A stretch of DNA of 25,704 nt from JBGTBD01 sp041749475 (GTDB lineage Bacteria; Pseudomonadota; Alphaproteobacteria; Rickettsiales; UBA998), in NCBI GenBank assembly GCA_041749475.1, contig JBGTBD010000072.1, positions 1 through 25,704 on the forward strand. The letters are read 5' to 3'. The notes under the pieces were generated by a model. The model saw only the letters and a program-made list of their open reading frames with translations. It searched no databases and was not told the DNA's origin. Positions 1-7,946 of this stretch are shown here, one piece after another (position 1 is the first letter of the stretch; every line of letters begins with the position of its first letter). The translations under genes were made by a program, and so were the position numbers.

Positions 1-155
1 AGCGAGTGTAGTAAAGCACAACCTGATACGCAACGACTTTATCCTGAACATTTATATAGCGTATTATACAATTGAATTTCATGTGTATAAATATAATTGA
101 ATGAACGTATATTTAATAATATTAGGTTGCTATACCACTTATTTGCCCGCTCTAA

Positions 156-174
156 TGGTTAAATAATTTAACCA
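156..174. promoter_or_regulatory. Short perfect palindrome, possible operator or hairpin
   Basis: TGGTTAAA and TTTAACCA form a perfect 8-bp dyad around a TAA centre. It sits at the boundary between the AT-rich leader and the repeat upstream of tkt. It could be a regulator-binding dyad or the remains of a terminator, but there is no T-run after it. The dyad is directly visible; its role is not known. Confidence 0.3.
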
Positions 175-185
175 ACGCGATATTG

Positions 186-327
186 CCTCTCCCACCGGGA
201 GAGACCGGGATGGCGCAGCTATTCCGGGTGAGGGTTTTGGTAGCCAAACCTTGACCGGAGATCGTTGTTTAAGGGAGAACCCTCACCTGAAACGCGAGGG
301 TGTTTCGACTTCTCCCGGTGGGAGAGG
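186..327. repeat. Long intergenic inverted repeat, MITE/REP-like
   Basis: The outer arms, CCTCTCCCACCGGGAGA at 186-202 and TCTCCCGGTGGGAGAGG at 311-327, are perfect 17-bp reverse complements, and each arm is itself partly palindromic. Nested inside are GGTGAGGG (227-234) against CCCTCACC (280-287) and a hairpin at about 233-250 (GGTTTTGG/CCAAACC with one bulge). The multi-stem cruciform layout and intergenic position fit a dispersed, non-autonomous repeat. The element at 13675-13779 has a similar CTCTCCC/GGGTGA flavour. No transposase is present. Confidence 0.7.
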
Positions 328-400
328 TGATGGGATGTCGTTCAGCGCTCATTCTCAAGATACGCAGACATAACAAACCACTTGTATAGACCACGGGAAT

Positions 401-2437
401 ATGGAATATCGTGGGCGCATGCAGCTCCAGACACATCAGGCCGTTTCGGCCTCCGCCCCGTCCACCTTGCCGCTATCCCGCATGGCCAATGCCATCCGCG
501 CCCTGTCTATGGATGCTGTCGAGCAGGCCAACTCCGGCCACCCGGGGATGCCGATGGGGTTTGCCGATGTCGCCGCCGTCCTGTGGGGTGAATTCGTCAG
601 CCACGACCCCGCCAACCCAACATGGCCAGACCGCGACCGCGTCGTGCTTTCCGCAGGTCACGGGTCGATGCTGCTTTACAGTATTCTGCACCTCACGGGT
701 TACAGCGCATTCCCGATTGAAGAATTGAAGCGTTTCCGCCAGCTCGGTTCGAAGACGCCGGGGCATCCCGAGGCGCATCCCGAAATCGGGATTGAAACGA
801 CGACCGGCCCGCTGGGCCAAGGTTTCGCCAATGCCATCGGCATGGCACTGGCCGAGCGCATGATGCATGCGCGGTTCGGCGATGCGTTGGTGAATCATTA
901 TACGTATGTTATCTGCGGCGATGGGGATTTGATGGAGGGCATCAGCCATGAAGCGGCATCCCTCGCCGGGCATCTGGGGCTGCACAAGCTCATCGCGCTT
1001 TATGACGATAACCAGATCTGCATCGACGGGCCGACGGAGCTTTCCTTCAGCGACGACACGCCCAAGCGTTTCGAGTCCTATGGCTGGAATATCATCCGCG
1101 TCAACGGCCATGATATGGGTGAGGTGCGCGCGGCCATCACGAAGGCTAAGCAATCGACCGACAAACCCACGATGATCCTCTGCCGCACGACCATCGCGCA
1201 TGGCGCGCCGAGCAAGGCGGGGAAATCCTCCAGCCACGGTGCGCCGTTAGGCGCCGATGAAATCAAGGGCGCACGCGTGCTCATCTCATGGCCACATGCG
1301 CCGTTCGAGGTTCCGGACGATGTCGCCAAGGCATGGCTCAGCACGACCGATGCGGGGAAGAAAGCCTGCAAAGCATGGCAAGAAAAGTTTGCGTCTCTGC
1401 CCAAGGAAACGACGCAAGCCTTCGACCAGCAGATGGCGAAGACGCTGTCTGACGAGATGAAACAGGCGATTGCCGCACTAAAGAAAGACTGGTCGGAGAC
1501 GCCGCGCAAGGAAGCGACGCGTAAATCGTCGGGGAATTTCCTGCAAGCGATGGTAGCGCAGATCCCTTTCCTCGCGGGGGGGTCGGCTGACCTCAGCGAA
1601 TCCAACAACACCCATACCAAGGGCCAGGCCGTGGTGAAACCCCGTGATTACGCAGGCAGTTATATCCATTACGGCGTGCGCGAGCATGCGATGGCGTCGA
1701 TGATGAACGGCATGGCGCTACATGGCGGGTTCATCCCCTTCGGCGGCACGTTCCTCGTCTTCTCGGATTATGCCCGCCCCGCGATGCGCCTTTCCGCACT
1801 GATGAAACAGCAGGTCATCTATGTGATGACGCATGATTCCATAGGCCTCGGTGAAGACGGGCCAACGCACCAGCCAGTCGAGCATCTGGCAGCACTCCGC
1901 GCAATTCCCAACCTCTGGGTATTCCGCCCGGCGGATGCGGTAGAAACACTGGAATGCTGGGAGTTGGCGTTGACCCGCAAAGACGGGCCGTCCGTACTCG
2001 TGCTCTCCCGCCAGAACGTCACCCCACAACGCACTTCATATGTCGCCGATAATCGCTGTGACCGTGGCGGATATGTGCTGCGCGAAGAAGAGAACGCGAA
2101 AGTCACCCTGTTCGCGACAGGGACGGAAGTGATGCTGGCAGCGGAAGCGGCGGATGCTCTGAACGCCAAGGGTATCCCCACGCGTATCGTCTCCATGCCC
2201 TGTTTTGAACTGTTCGATATGCAGTCCGAAACCTACCGCCAGCGCGTCATCGGCGACAGTCCCGTACGCATCGCCGTCGAAGCCGCGATCCAGATGGGCT
2301 GGGAGCGCTATCTCGGTGATAAAGGCATCTTCATCGGCATGACCGGCTTCGGCGATTCCGCGCCCGCACCTGAGTTGTACAAGCATTTCGGGATCACCGT
2401 GGATGCAGTGGTAAAAGCAGCGGAAGAGCGGCTTTAA
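401..2437 (+). CDS. tkt: Transketolase
   Basis: Thiamine-diphosphate enzyme moving two-carbon ketol units between sugar phosphates in the non-oxidative pentose phosphate pathway; cytoplasmic. The 678-residue length is normal for the family. Visible landmarks are the N-terminal NSGHPGMPMG stretch, the ThDP/metal motif GDGDLMEG at residues 173-180 followed by DDN, GGSADLS in the middle, and the YGVREHAMAS block with the catalytic Glu at about residue 428, then THDSIGLGEDGPTHQP. Two in-frame ATGs are possible (401 and 419). Both have weak ribosome-binding sequence, and the second gives an N terminus closer to relatives. Gap follows 152 bases downstream, as in many tkt-gap carbon clusters, but no pgk follows. 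Identity is certain; the exact start is not. Confidence 0.96.
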   Translation: MEYRGRMQLQTHQAVSASAPSTLPLSRMANAIRALSMDAVEQANSGHPGMPMGFADVAAVLWGEFVSHDPANPTWPDRDRVVLSAGHGSMLLYSILHLTGYSAFPIEELKRFRQLGSKTPGHPEAHPEIGIETTTGPLGQGFANAIGMALAERMMHARFGDALVNHYTYVICGDGDLMEGISHEAASLAGHLGLHKLIALYDDNQICIDGPTELSFSDDTPKRFESYGWNIIRVNGHDMGEVRAAITKAKQSTDKPTMILCRTTIAHGAPSKAGKSSSHGAPLGADEIKGARVLISWPHAPFEVPDDVAKAWLSTTDAGKKACKAWQEKFASLPKETTQAFDQQMAKTLSDEMKQAIAALKKDWSETPRKEATRKSSGNFLQAMVAQIPFLAGGSADLSESNNTHTKGQAVVKPRDYAGSYIHYGVREHAMASMMNGMALHGGFIPFGGTFLVFSDYARPAMRLSALMKQQVIYVMTHDSIGLGEDGPTHQPVEHLAALRAIPNLWVFRPADAVETLECWELALTRKDGPSVLVLSRQNVTPQRTSYVADNRCDRGGYVLREEENAKVTLFATGTEVMLAAEAADALNAKGIPTRIVSMPCFELFDMQSETYRQRVIGDSPVRIAVEAAIQMGWERYLGDKGIFIGMTGFGDSAPAPELYKHFGITVDAVVKAAEERL

Positions 2438-2445
2438 TTTTTTGT

Positions 2446-2564
2446 TGTCATTCCCGCGAAAGCGGGAATCTATGTCATTGATTGCACACGTACAGATATG
2501 CTTGAGTTTCTCAAGCATCGCTTTATATAGCGAAGTATGGATTCCCGCTTTCGCGGGAATGACA
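2446..2564. repeat. Perfect 25-bp inverted repeat, dRS3-like element
   Basis: The arms at 2446-2470 and 2540-2564 are perfect 25-bp reverse complements. Each contains the short palindrome ATTCCCGC-GAAA-GCGGGAAT, which matches the ATTCCC-N8-GGGAAT pattern described for neisserial dRS3 repeats and seen in other proteobacteria. Between them lies a second perfect hairpin, ATGCTTGAG/CTCAAGCAT (2498-2518), then CGCT/AGCG (2519-2532). The element fills almost the whole tkt-gap gap, so any tkt terminator or gap promoter must overlap it. It looks like a small non-autonomous mobile repeat. Confidence 0.8.
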
Positions 2565-2589
2565 GGATAAAGATAAAGAGGATAGCATC

Positions 2590-3603
2590 ATGAGCAAAGT
2601 CAGGATCGGGATCAATGGGTTGGGGCGTATCGGACGATGCGTGATGCGCGCTGTCGTCGAGGAAGGCTATTCCGATATCGAGATCGCCGCTGTCAACGGC
2701 CCTGCCGCTTCCGCGACGCATGTGCATCTGCTGAAATATGATTCCGTGCATGGGCGCTTCAACGGCACGGTGGAAGCCACTGAGACCGAGATGATGTTTG
2801 GCGGCCAGACCTTCCCTATATTCCATGAGCGTGACCCGAACAAGCTGAACTGGGGTTCGGCGGGCGCTGATATCTTGCTGGAATGCACCGGCCATTTCAC
2901 GGACGCAAAGGAAGCGGGCGTCCACCTCGCACGCGGGGCGAAGAAAGTGCTGCTTTCCGCTCCGGCTAAGGATAAAGCGCCGACCATTGTTTACGGTGTG
3001 AATAACGCGGCGCTGACTGCGGCGGATGATGTTCTCTCAATCGGCTCCTGCACCACGAACTGTCTCGCGCCTATCGCCAAGGTATTGAACGATACGTTCG
3101 GTATCGAATCTGGGTTCATGACCACCATCCATTCCTACACGGGTGACCAGAATATCGTCGACGGCTCGCACAAGGACTTGCGCCGCGCACGGGCTGCGGC
3201 GTTATCGCTGGTTCCTACCTCCACGGGTGCGGCGAAGGCGCTGGGGCTTGTATTGCCGGAGCTCGCGGGCAAACTGGACGGCACGGCGATCCGCGTTCCC
3301 ACCCCTAACGTCTCGATGGTCGATTTGTGCTTCACGTCGCAGAAAAAACTCAGTAAGGACGCTATCCATACCGCCCTCCGCGCGGCGGCTGAGGGGCCGA
3401 TGAAAGGTGTCCTCGCCATCAACGAGGAGCCGCTGGTCTCCATCGACTTCACCCACACTTCCGCCAGTTCCATCGCCGACCTCACGGGGACGTTCGTCCA
3501 GGGCGAGCATTTCGCCCGCGTGGCAGCATGGTATGATAATGAATGGGGCTTTTCCTGCCGGATGCTGGATGTGGCGACACTGGTCAATAAATTTCTTAAG
3601 TAG
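2590..3603 (+). CDS. gap: Glyceraldehyde-3-phosphate dehydrogenase
   Basis: Glycolytic/gluconeogenic enzyme converting glyceraldehyde 3-phosphate to 1,3-bisphosphoglycerate; cytoplasmic tetramer. The length of 337 is typical. The Rossmann motif INGLGRIGR is at residues 8-16, the catalytic Cys154 lies in GSCTTNCLAP, followed by HSYTGDQ, the HKDLRRARAAA substrate loop, PTSTGAAKA, and YDNEWGFS near the end. The start has a good Shine-Dalgarno (AGAGGAT about 6 bases ahead). Oddity: the acidic residue that usually follows Asn after the second beta strand (the NAD-specificity Asp) is Gly37 here (VNGPAAS), which could loosen NAD preference in favour of NADP. No pgk or fba follows; an unrelated gene pair does. 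Confidence 0.96.
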   Translation: MSKVRIGINGLGRIGRCVMRAVVEEGYSDIEIAAVNGPAASATHVHLLKYDSVHGRFNGTVEATETEMMFGGQTFPIFHERDPNKLNWGSAGADILLECTGHFTDAKEAGVHLARGAKKVLLSAPAKDKAPTIVYGVNNAALTAADDVLSIGSCTTNCLAPIAKVLNDTFGIESGFMTTIHSYTGDQNIVDGSHKDLRRARAAALSLVPTSTGAAKALGLVLPELAGKLDGTAIRVPTPNVSMVDLCFTSQKKLSKDAIHTALRAAAEGPMKGVLAINEEPLVSIDFTHTSASSIADLTGTFVQGEHFARVAAWYDNEWGFSCRMLDVATLVNKFLK

Positions 3604-3729
3604 TTCAGTATCTTATAGTCATGCGCCCGTGGATGATGTGTCGTCCAACAAAATAGGGTTTTGTCACCAAGGCGTCATATTTCGTCTGTAGAGTAGTATC
3701 ATACTCACTCTCAAAGCAATGGGCTGCAT

Positions 3730-4716
3730 ATGGCTATGGAACCGAATACCACTCCCCTTGCGGATGATAAATCCGGCAATTTCGAGGATCGTCACAAGGA
3801 AGAACTCGGCGTCAAACGCTTCGCGATGGTGTCGGGGCTGAATTTCATCATCCCGCTGGCAGCGGCAGGGATTGCTGGTGCAGCCGGATATTTTGCGCTG
3901 GGGCGCCCTATTAAAGCTCTATTTCCCAAAGTAGTGCGAATTAGCGATGTAGGGATGGAGCTTTCCTCCATTTACAGCACCACCAAAAGCAAAGGTCTAA
4001 ATAAAATCCTAACCCAGTTGGGCGAGGAATTTAGTGAAGCCATAGAAGGTACGAATCTTGGTAAAATGGCTAATGCACTTAAAGCGGATGCGAAAGAATC
4101 CGCTGCAGCCGCCGGGGAAGCACTTGGGACTGCCTCAGATGCAATCGAGATGGACGTTAAGGACTCTATTTCACCGTCCATGAGTACCCGGGAAGAGATC
4201 AGCCTGATCGCCACACGCATCAAAGACCCCGAGAAACTCAAAAAGTTTTACGAGATCATCGGCGCAAAGCATGAAGACACGTCAAAATACTGGGGCTTGG
4301 GTATCGGGGCCACCGTGGGATCTTTGCTGGGCAGTACGGTAGTCAATTATAGTGAGTGGAAAAAGGACGAGTCAGCCCGCCTCGCGGCACAGGAGGTCAA
4401 TAGTGACATCTCCAAGATCGAGCTGTTCAAGCCGTCCGATGTAGAACTGGTCGCCGAGAATAAACGTCTTCGCGCCATGATCGCGGAGAAAGAGGCATTA
4501 CCTCTTCCGGCGAATGACCATGCAGGGCGTGAACATACCCAGCCTGACCACGCCAAACACCTCGCACCGCATGGGCATATGACCACGCTGCACGCGGCGA
4601 ATGATGACTTGCCCAAGGTCGCCAATGACGATGCGCCGGATACGAAAGTGCTGCATGCCCATCGTGAGCCGCACGGCAAGGTACATGAGCATACTAACGA
4701 CCTGCAACTAGGGTAG
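3730..4716 (+). CDS. Unrecognised two-segment membrane protein with His-rich tail (A)
   Basis: I do not recognise a family. The 328-residue protein has a charged N terminus (TPLADDKS at 8-15), a strong hydrophobic segment at about 33-57, a 130-residue polar middle part rich in Ala/Glu/Lys and probably helical, and a second glycine-rich hydrophobic segment at about 187-206. A short predicted coiled coil follows (KPSDVELVAENKRLR, 234-248). The last 65 residues carry twelve histidines among Asp, Glu and Pro. The next gene repeats the same plan, so the two look like divergent paralogues. The tail could bind metal or sense pH, but that is inference. The start is ATG 3730 or ATG 3736, neither with a strong ribosome site. 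It is separated from gap by 126 bases and likely starts its own unit with the downstream gene. Confidence 0.8.
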   Translation: MAMEPNTTPLADDKSGNFEDRHKEELGVKRFAMVSGLNFIIPLAAAGIAGAAGYFALGRPIKALFPKVVRISDVGMELSSIYSTTKSKGLNKILTQLGEEFSEAIEGTNLGKMANALKADAKESAAAAGEALGTASDAIEMDVKDSISPSMSTREEISLIATRIKDPEKLKKFYEIIGAKHEDTSKYWGLGIGATVGSLLGSTVVNYSEWKKDESARLAAQEVNSDISKIELFKPSDVELVAENKRLRAMIAEKEALPLPANDHAGREHTQPDHAKHLAPHGHMTTLHAANDDLPKVANDDAPDTKVLHAHREPHGKVHEHTNDLQLG

Positions 4717-4723
4717 ACACCCC

Positions 4724-5485
4724 GTGGAAGAATATAAATCCGACACACCGCTCGAAGACCGTAAGAGTCAGAAACTGACCTTCGGGAACTTCGTGAAGGA
4801 CGCGATGGTCTGGCAGTATCTGCCGTTGGTCGCCGGGGTTGTCGGGTTCACGTGGGGGCGTCTCGGCAAGGCAGGAAAATTGCCAAAAAATGGATTTCCA
4901 TTCGACGGTAGTCCCACCATTGTGCAGAAGGGTTGGGAATATGTCGCTGAGAAGATAGCCGGAAAAGTGGTCGGCAAGGCCGCGAGCAAAAATATGGCCG
5001 AAGGCCTCAAAGAAATAAAAGAAGAGCGGCTTGAATTCATCACGCGGCCTATCCACGGGAATGACAAGGAAGCGCGTATCTCGCTACAGTCCGATATTTT
5101 CAATACGGTGAAAGCGCTGGAATTCTCCGCCGTACCCCTGCTCTATCATCTGTGGCGCAATAAGGAAGACAAGAAGATTAATCTCGAGGAAGCTTCTAAC
5201 CGGCTTCATGCCATCCAGACTGTAAAGCCGACCGATGCGGAACTGAGGGTGGAGAATGCATCGCTCGAACAGCAATTGGCCTTCATCGAACGCCAGCGCG
5301 GGGAGCATCCGCACGGTATCAGTATGAAGATCAGCCCGGAGCGGGCGCATGAAGGTAAAATCACTCACACCCATGTGCGGGATGCTTCACCCGTCGAGCC
5401 TCCGGTTCCCGGCAGCAGCCATGCCGACGCCATCGCTGAGGAGCGCGGTGCGGCGGAACACGCCCCGCACGGCGCAGCGCTATAA
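4724..5485 (+). CDS. Unrecognised membrane protein with His-rich tail (B), paralogue of A
   Basis: A 253-residue protein starting at GTG 4724, only 7 bases after the preceding stop, with AGGG about 10 bases upstream. The GTG start is supported because the resulting N terminus (DTPLEDRKS) matches the neighbour's TPLADDKS. It has a hydrophobic segment at about 29-46, a central Lys/Glu-rich helical region, a weakly hydrophobic stretch near 132-145, then VKPTDAELRVENASLEQQL, which parallels the neighbour's KPSDVELVAENKRLR. The tail after residue 190 carries eight histidines. This shared order of parts indicates duplication followed by divergence. The two proteins probably act together, perhaps as a hetero-oligomer through the coiled coils. 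Function unknown; a tRNA-Cys lies convergently just downstream. Confidence 0.8.
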   Translation: MEEYKSDTPLEDRKSQKLTFGNFVKDAMVWQYLPLVAGVVGFTWGRLGKAGKLPKNGFPFDGSPTIVQKGWEYVAEKIAGKVVGKAASKNMAEGLKEIKEERLEFITRPIHGNDKEARISLQSDIFNTVKALEFSAVPLLYHLWRNKEDKKINLEEASNRLHAIQTVKPTDAELRVENASLEQQLAFIERQRGEHPHGISMKISPERAHEGKITHTHVRDASPVEPPVPGSSHADAIAEERGAAEHAPHGAAL

Positions 5486-5508
5486 TACTTAAACTATTTG
5501 AAAAATTC

Positions 5509-5583
5509 TGGAGGCCGGGGGGAGAATCGAACTCCCGAATACAGGATTTGCAGTCCCGTGCATTACCACTTTGCTACCCGGCC
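5509..5583 (-). tRNA. tRNA-Cys (anticodon GCA)
   Basis: On the minus strand a complete cloverleaf can be drawn. The acceptor stem GGCCGGG/CCCGGCC is perfect. The D arm is GCAAAGTGGTAATGC. The anticodon stem CGGGA/TCCTG has one G-U pair and encloses CTGCAAA (anticodon GCA). The T arm is GGGAG-TTCGATT-CTCCC. The discriminator base is U, the usual Cys identity base, and CCA is encoded. It ends 23 bases from the stop of the convergent gene at 4724-5485. Confidence 0.95.
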
Positions 5584-5603
5584 ATCCGCGGGAAGGTGGA
5601 AAG

Positions 5604-5632
5604 ACATACTGTGAGTCCCCCTGCCCGGTCAA
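5604..5632 (-). promoter_or_regulatory. Candidate promoter of tRNA-Cys
   Basis: Reading the minus strand, TTGACC (5632-5627) is followed by a 17-base spacer and GTATGT (5609-5604), about 20 bases ahead of the mature tRNA. The -35 is close to consensus and the -10 is moderate. Spacing and position fit a stable-RNA promoter. Confidence 0.4.
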
Positions 5633-5758
5633 GCAAATCGTGGTGAGATAAGATTATAGGAGCCCAACGTCAATACGGTTGAAAATTTATGGCTTCCTAC
5701 ACCGCAATTAACAAAAACGTGCTGGCAGAACGCCCTCGCATATGCCATAGAGAGGATC

Positions 5759-6427
5759 ATGGTTGCATCCGAAATATATAAAGAATACATGCAGAAATGC
5801 CAGTTGCTGACGGGCAATGTACGGCAAACTGCGGTTCTTGCTGCATTGCACGAAGTGAACCGCGCAGGGTTCGTACCCGATAAGTTCCGCGCATCGGCCT
5901 ATGTGGATGATGAAATCCCTCTTGCTGGTGGGCGTTTCCTGATGGCTCCCGTCGAGCATGCGCGGCTGCTGGAATTCGCTGAAATCCGGGAAGACGACAA
6001 GGTGCTCGATATCGGTTGCGGCATGGGGTATACGGCCGCCGTGCTGGCGGAGATGGCGGGCCGCGTGGTCGCGGTGGAGAATATCCCTGAATTGGTGAAC
6101 CGCGCACGTCAGGCGCTCAATGGATATAAGAACGTCGAAGTCATCACCGCTCCGCTGGTTAGCGGATATGGGGCGTATAAACCTTATTCGCTGATTATGG
6201 TCGAAGGGGCAGTAGAGGATGTGCCGGAAGTACTTCTCAACCAATTGGAAGACGGGGGCCGTCTGGTTACCGTCAAGATTATCTCCCGCCGTCCTGATTC
6301 TCTTTCGGGTCTTGGCAAGGCATGCCGCATTACACGGCGGGGCGAGCAGTTCGAGACTTTCATGGATTTCGACATTTCAGTGCCGTTGATTCCATCATTC
6401 AGCCATAAAAAAACCTTTACTTTTTAA
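5759..6427 (+). CDS. Protein-L-isoaspartate O-methyltransferase-like SAM enzyme
   Basis: A class I SAM methyltransferase of the PCMT family, 222 residues. The SAM motif VLDIGCGMGY is at residues 82-91 with the acidic ribose-binding position in AVEN at about 107; RAGFVPD near 35-41 is the family's FVP signature. In place of the classical GQTISQP substrate-side loop the protein has GGRFLMAP (58-64), so repair of isoaspartate cannot be assumed. The tolC-linked alphaproteobacterial members commonly read LMxP here. The start is well supported: AGAGAGG sits 5 bases before ATG 5759. tolC begins 22 bases downstream, so the two are probably co-transcribed. Confidence 0.8.
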   Translation: MVASEIYKEYMQKCQLLTGNVRQTAVLAALHEVNRAGFVPDKFRASAYVDDEIPLAGGRFLMAPVEHARLLEFAEIREDDKVLDIGCGMGYTAAVLAEMAGRVVAVENIPELVNRARQALNGYKNVEVITAPLVSGYGAYKPYSLIMVEGAVEDVPEVLLNQLEDGGRLVTVKIISRRPDSLSGLGKACRITRRGEQFETFMDFDISVPLIPSFSHKKTFTF

Positions 6428-6449
6428 CTACGAATACCGGGAGAATATC

Positions 6450-7946
6450 ATGCGCCGTTCCACTTTGCTCCTGATGAGCACATGCCTTGCACTTTCCATG
6501 ACCGCTCCCGCGGCATGGCCGCAAGACAGTGTCGCTCCGGCTGCCCAATCCCCCATCACTGCGCCGGACGCGCCTGTCACAGAGGAAACATCCGCCGCCG
6601 CGCCCGCCGCGCCGACGACACAACCGAAGACGGCTATTCCCGCTTCCACGGAAATTAACGCTCCCAGTACCAGCACGACGTTGATCGACAGTTTGGTCAC
6701 CACCTATGAGAATAATCCGACCATCAAGGCGCAACGCAAGCAGCTGGCTTCGGTCGACGAACAGATGCCGCAGGCGCTTTCAGGCTTCCTGCCGACGGCG
6801 ACGTTCGATTACAGCCGGGGCCGTCAGCGTACCGAATACAATAACGGCGCACCGGAGTCGCTCGATACCAAAAATAGCCAGCTCACCGTCACCGAGCCGT
6901 TGTTCCGTGGGTTTCGCACGTGGAACAGCGTCACGCGCGCCGAGAACCTGATCGAATCCGCGCGCGCGGATTTGAAGGATACCGAGCAGCGCATTCTGCT
7001 CGACGGTGTGACCGCGTACATGAACGTGGTGCGCGATCGCGCGGTGCTGGAGCTTAGCAAGAATAACGAAGATGTGTTGAAGCAGCAGCTGCAAGGGTCC
7101 AACGACCGGTTCGAGGTGGGTGAAATCACGCGTACCGACGTGGCGCAGTCGGAATCCCGCCTGTCACGCGCTACGGCTGACCGCATTCAGGCCGAAGGCA
7201 CGCTGACGGCCTCCGTTTCTAACTATAAGCGCATCGTCGGGGTTGCTCCCGGTGAATTGCAGCCGCCTGCCGCCGTACCCGAACTCCCCGCCACGCTGGA
7301 AGCGGCTATCGAAGAAGGACTGAAAAACAACCCGGTCGTCATCAGCATCGGCAAGCGCAGCGAAGCGGCCGAGGACGATACGAATATCCAGATCGGCACG
7401 CTGCTGCCGGAAGTAAACCTGCAAGGCACGATCAGCGAGCAGGAAGGCACGGGGCTGCTCGGCGATAATACGTTCGAGGAGAACGCGGTGACGGTCAATG
7501 CCCGCATCCCGCTCTATCAATCCGGCGCGGAATACTCCCGCGTGCGGGAGGCGAAACAGATCGAAAGCCAGCGACGTTACCAGTTCCGCGACCAGCAGGA
7601 TCGCGTGAGTGATGCGGTCACCAAGGCGTGGGAAGACGTGAGAACCAGCGAATCCACTATCAAAGCACAGCAGGATGCCATTCGCGCCGCGGCCATCGCG
7701 CTCGACGGCGTGCGCCAGGAACAGCTTTACGGTGCGCGTACCATCCTCGACGTACTCGATGCCGAACAGGAACAGTTCGTCGCCAAGGTCAATCTCGTCC
7801 GGGCGCAGCGTGATTATTGGGTCTCCATCCATAACCTGCTGGCGACCACGGGTCACCTTACGCTGGACGATCTCGGCGTGAAAGGTAAGACCTATGACCC
7901 GACCGAACATTATGATGACGTCAAATATCAATTTATCGGGTTTTAG
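6450..7946 (+). CDS. tolC: TolC-family outer membrane efflux/type I secretion protein
   Basis: Outer-membrane channel with a periplasmic tunnel, used by type I secretion and drug efflux systems. It has 498 residues: an N-terminal signal peptide ending near AAWPQD, then an unusual 45-residue Ala/Pro/Thr-rich low-complexity stretch, then two OEP repeats. The first begins TLIDSLVTTYENNPTIKAQR and the second near AIEEGLKNNPVV. Long helical heptads and LYQSGAEYSRVREAKQ are typical of TolC. The C terminus ends with the family's DLGVKGKTYDPTEHY type sequence. GGGAGA about 6 bases upstream supports the start. No periplasmic adaptor or ABC exporter gene is adjacent, so its partners must lie elsewhere. 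Confidence 0.93.
   Translation: MRRSTLLLMSTCLALSMTAPAAWPQDSVAPAAQSPITAPDAPVTEETSAAAPAAPTTQPKTAIPASTEINAPSTSTTLIDSLVTTYENNPTIKAQRKQLASVDEQMPQALSGFLPTATFDYSRGRQRTEYNNGAPESLDTKNSQLTVTEPLFRGFRTWNSVTRAENLIESARADLKDTEQRILLDGVTAYMNVVRDRAVLELSKNNEDVLKQQLQGSNDRFEVGEITRTDVAQSESRLSRATADRIQAEGTLTASVSNYKRIVGVAPGELQPPAAVPELPATLEAAIEEGLKNNPVVISIGKRSEAAEDDTNIQIGTLLPEVNLQGTISEQEGTGLLGDNTFEENAVTVNARIPLYQSGAEYSRVREAKQIESQRRYQFRDQQDRVSDAVTKAWEDVRTSESTIKAQQDAIRAAAIALDGVRQEQLYGARTILDVLDAEQEQFVAKVNLVRAQRDYWVSIHNLLATTGHLTLDDLGVKGKTYDPTEHYDDVKYQFIGF

Larger units (their letters stand above)
1..400. other. Gene-free region upstream of tkt
   Basis: No convincing gene lies here. The first 180 bases are far more AT-rich than the rest of the window. 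Plus frames 1 and 2 are open from the window edge to stops at 73-75 and 98-100, so the 3' end of an upstream gene cannot be excluded, but neither fragment is recognisable. After the AT-rich part come a short palindrome (156-174) and a long inverted repeat (186-327), then about 70 bases leading to tkt. No clear -35/-10 pair was identified for tkt. Confidence 0.6.

Noticed and set aside
473..1237. 254-codon minus-strand frame inside tkt
   Set aside because: Shadow of the transketolase coding sequence; no gene-like motifs, and the plus strand is fully explained.
7164..7931. 255-codon minus-strand frame inside tolC
   Set aside because: Antisense shadow caused by GC-rich codon structure; tolC is unambiguous on the plus strand.
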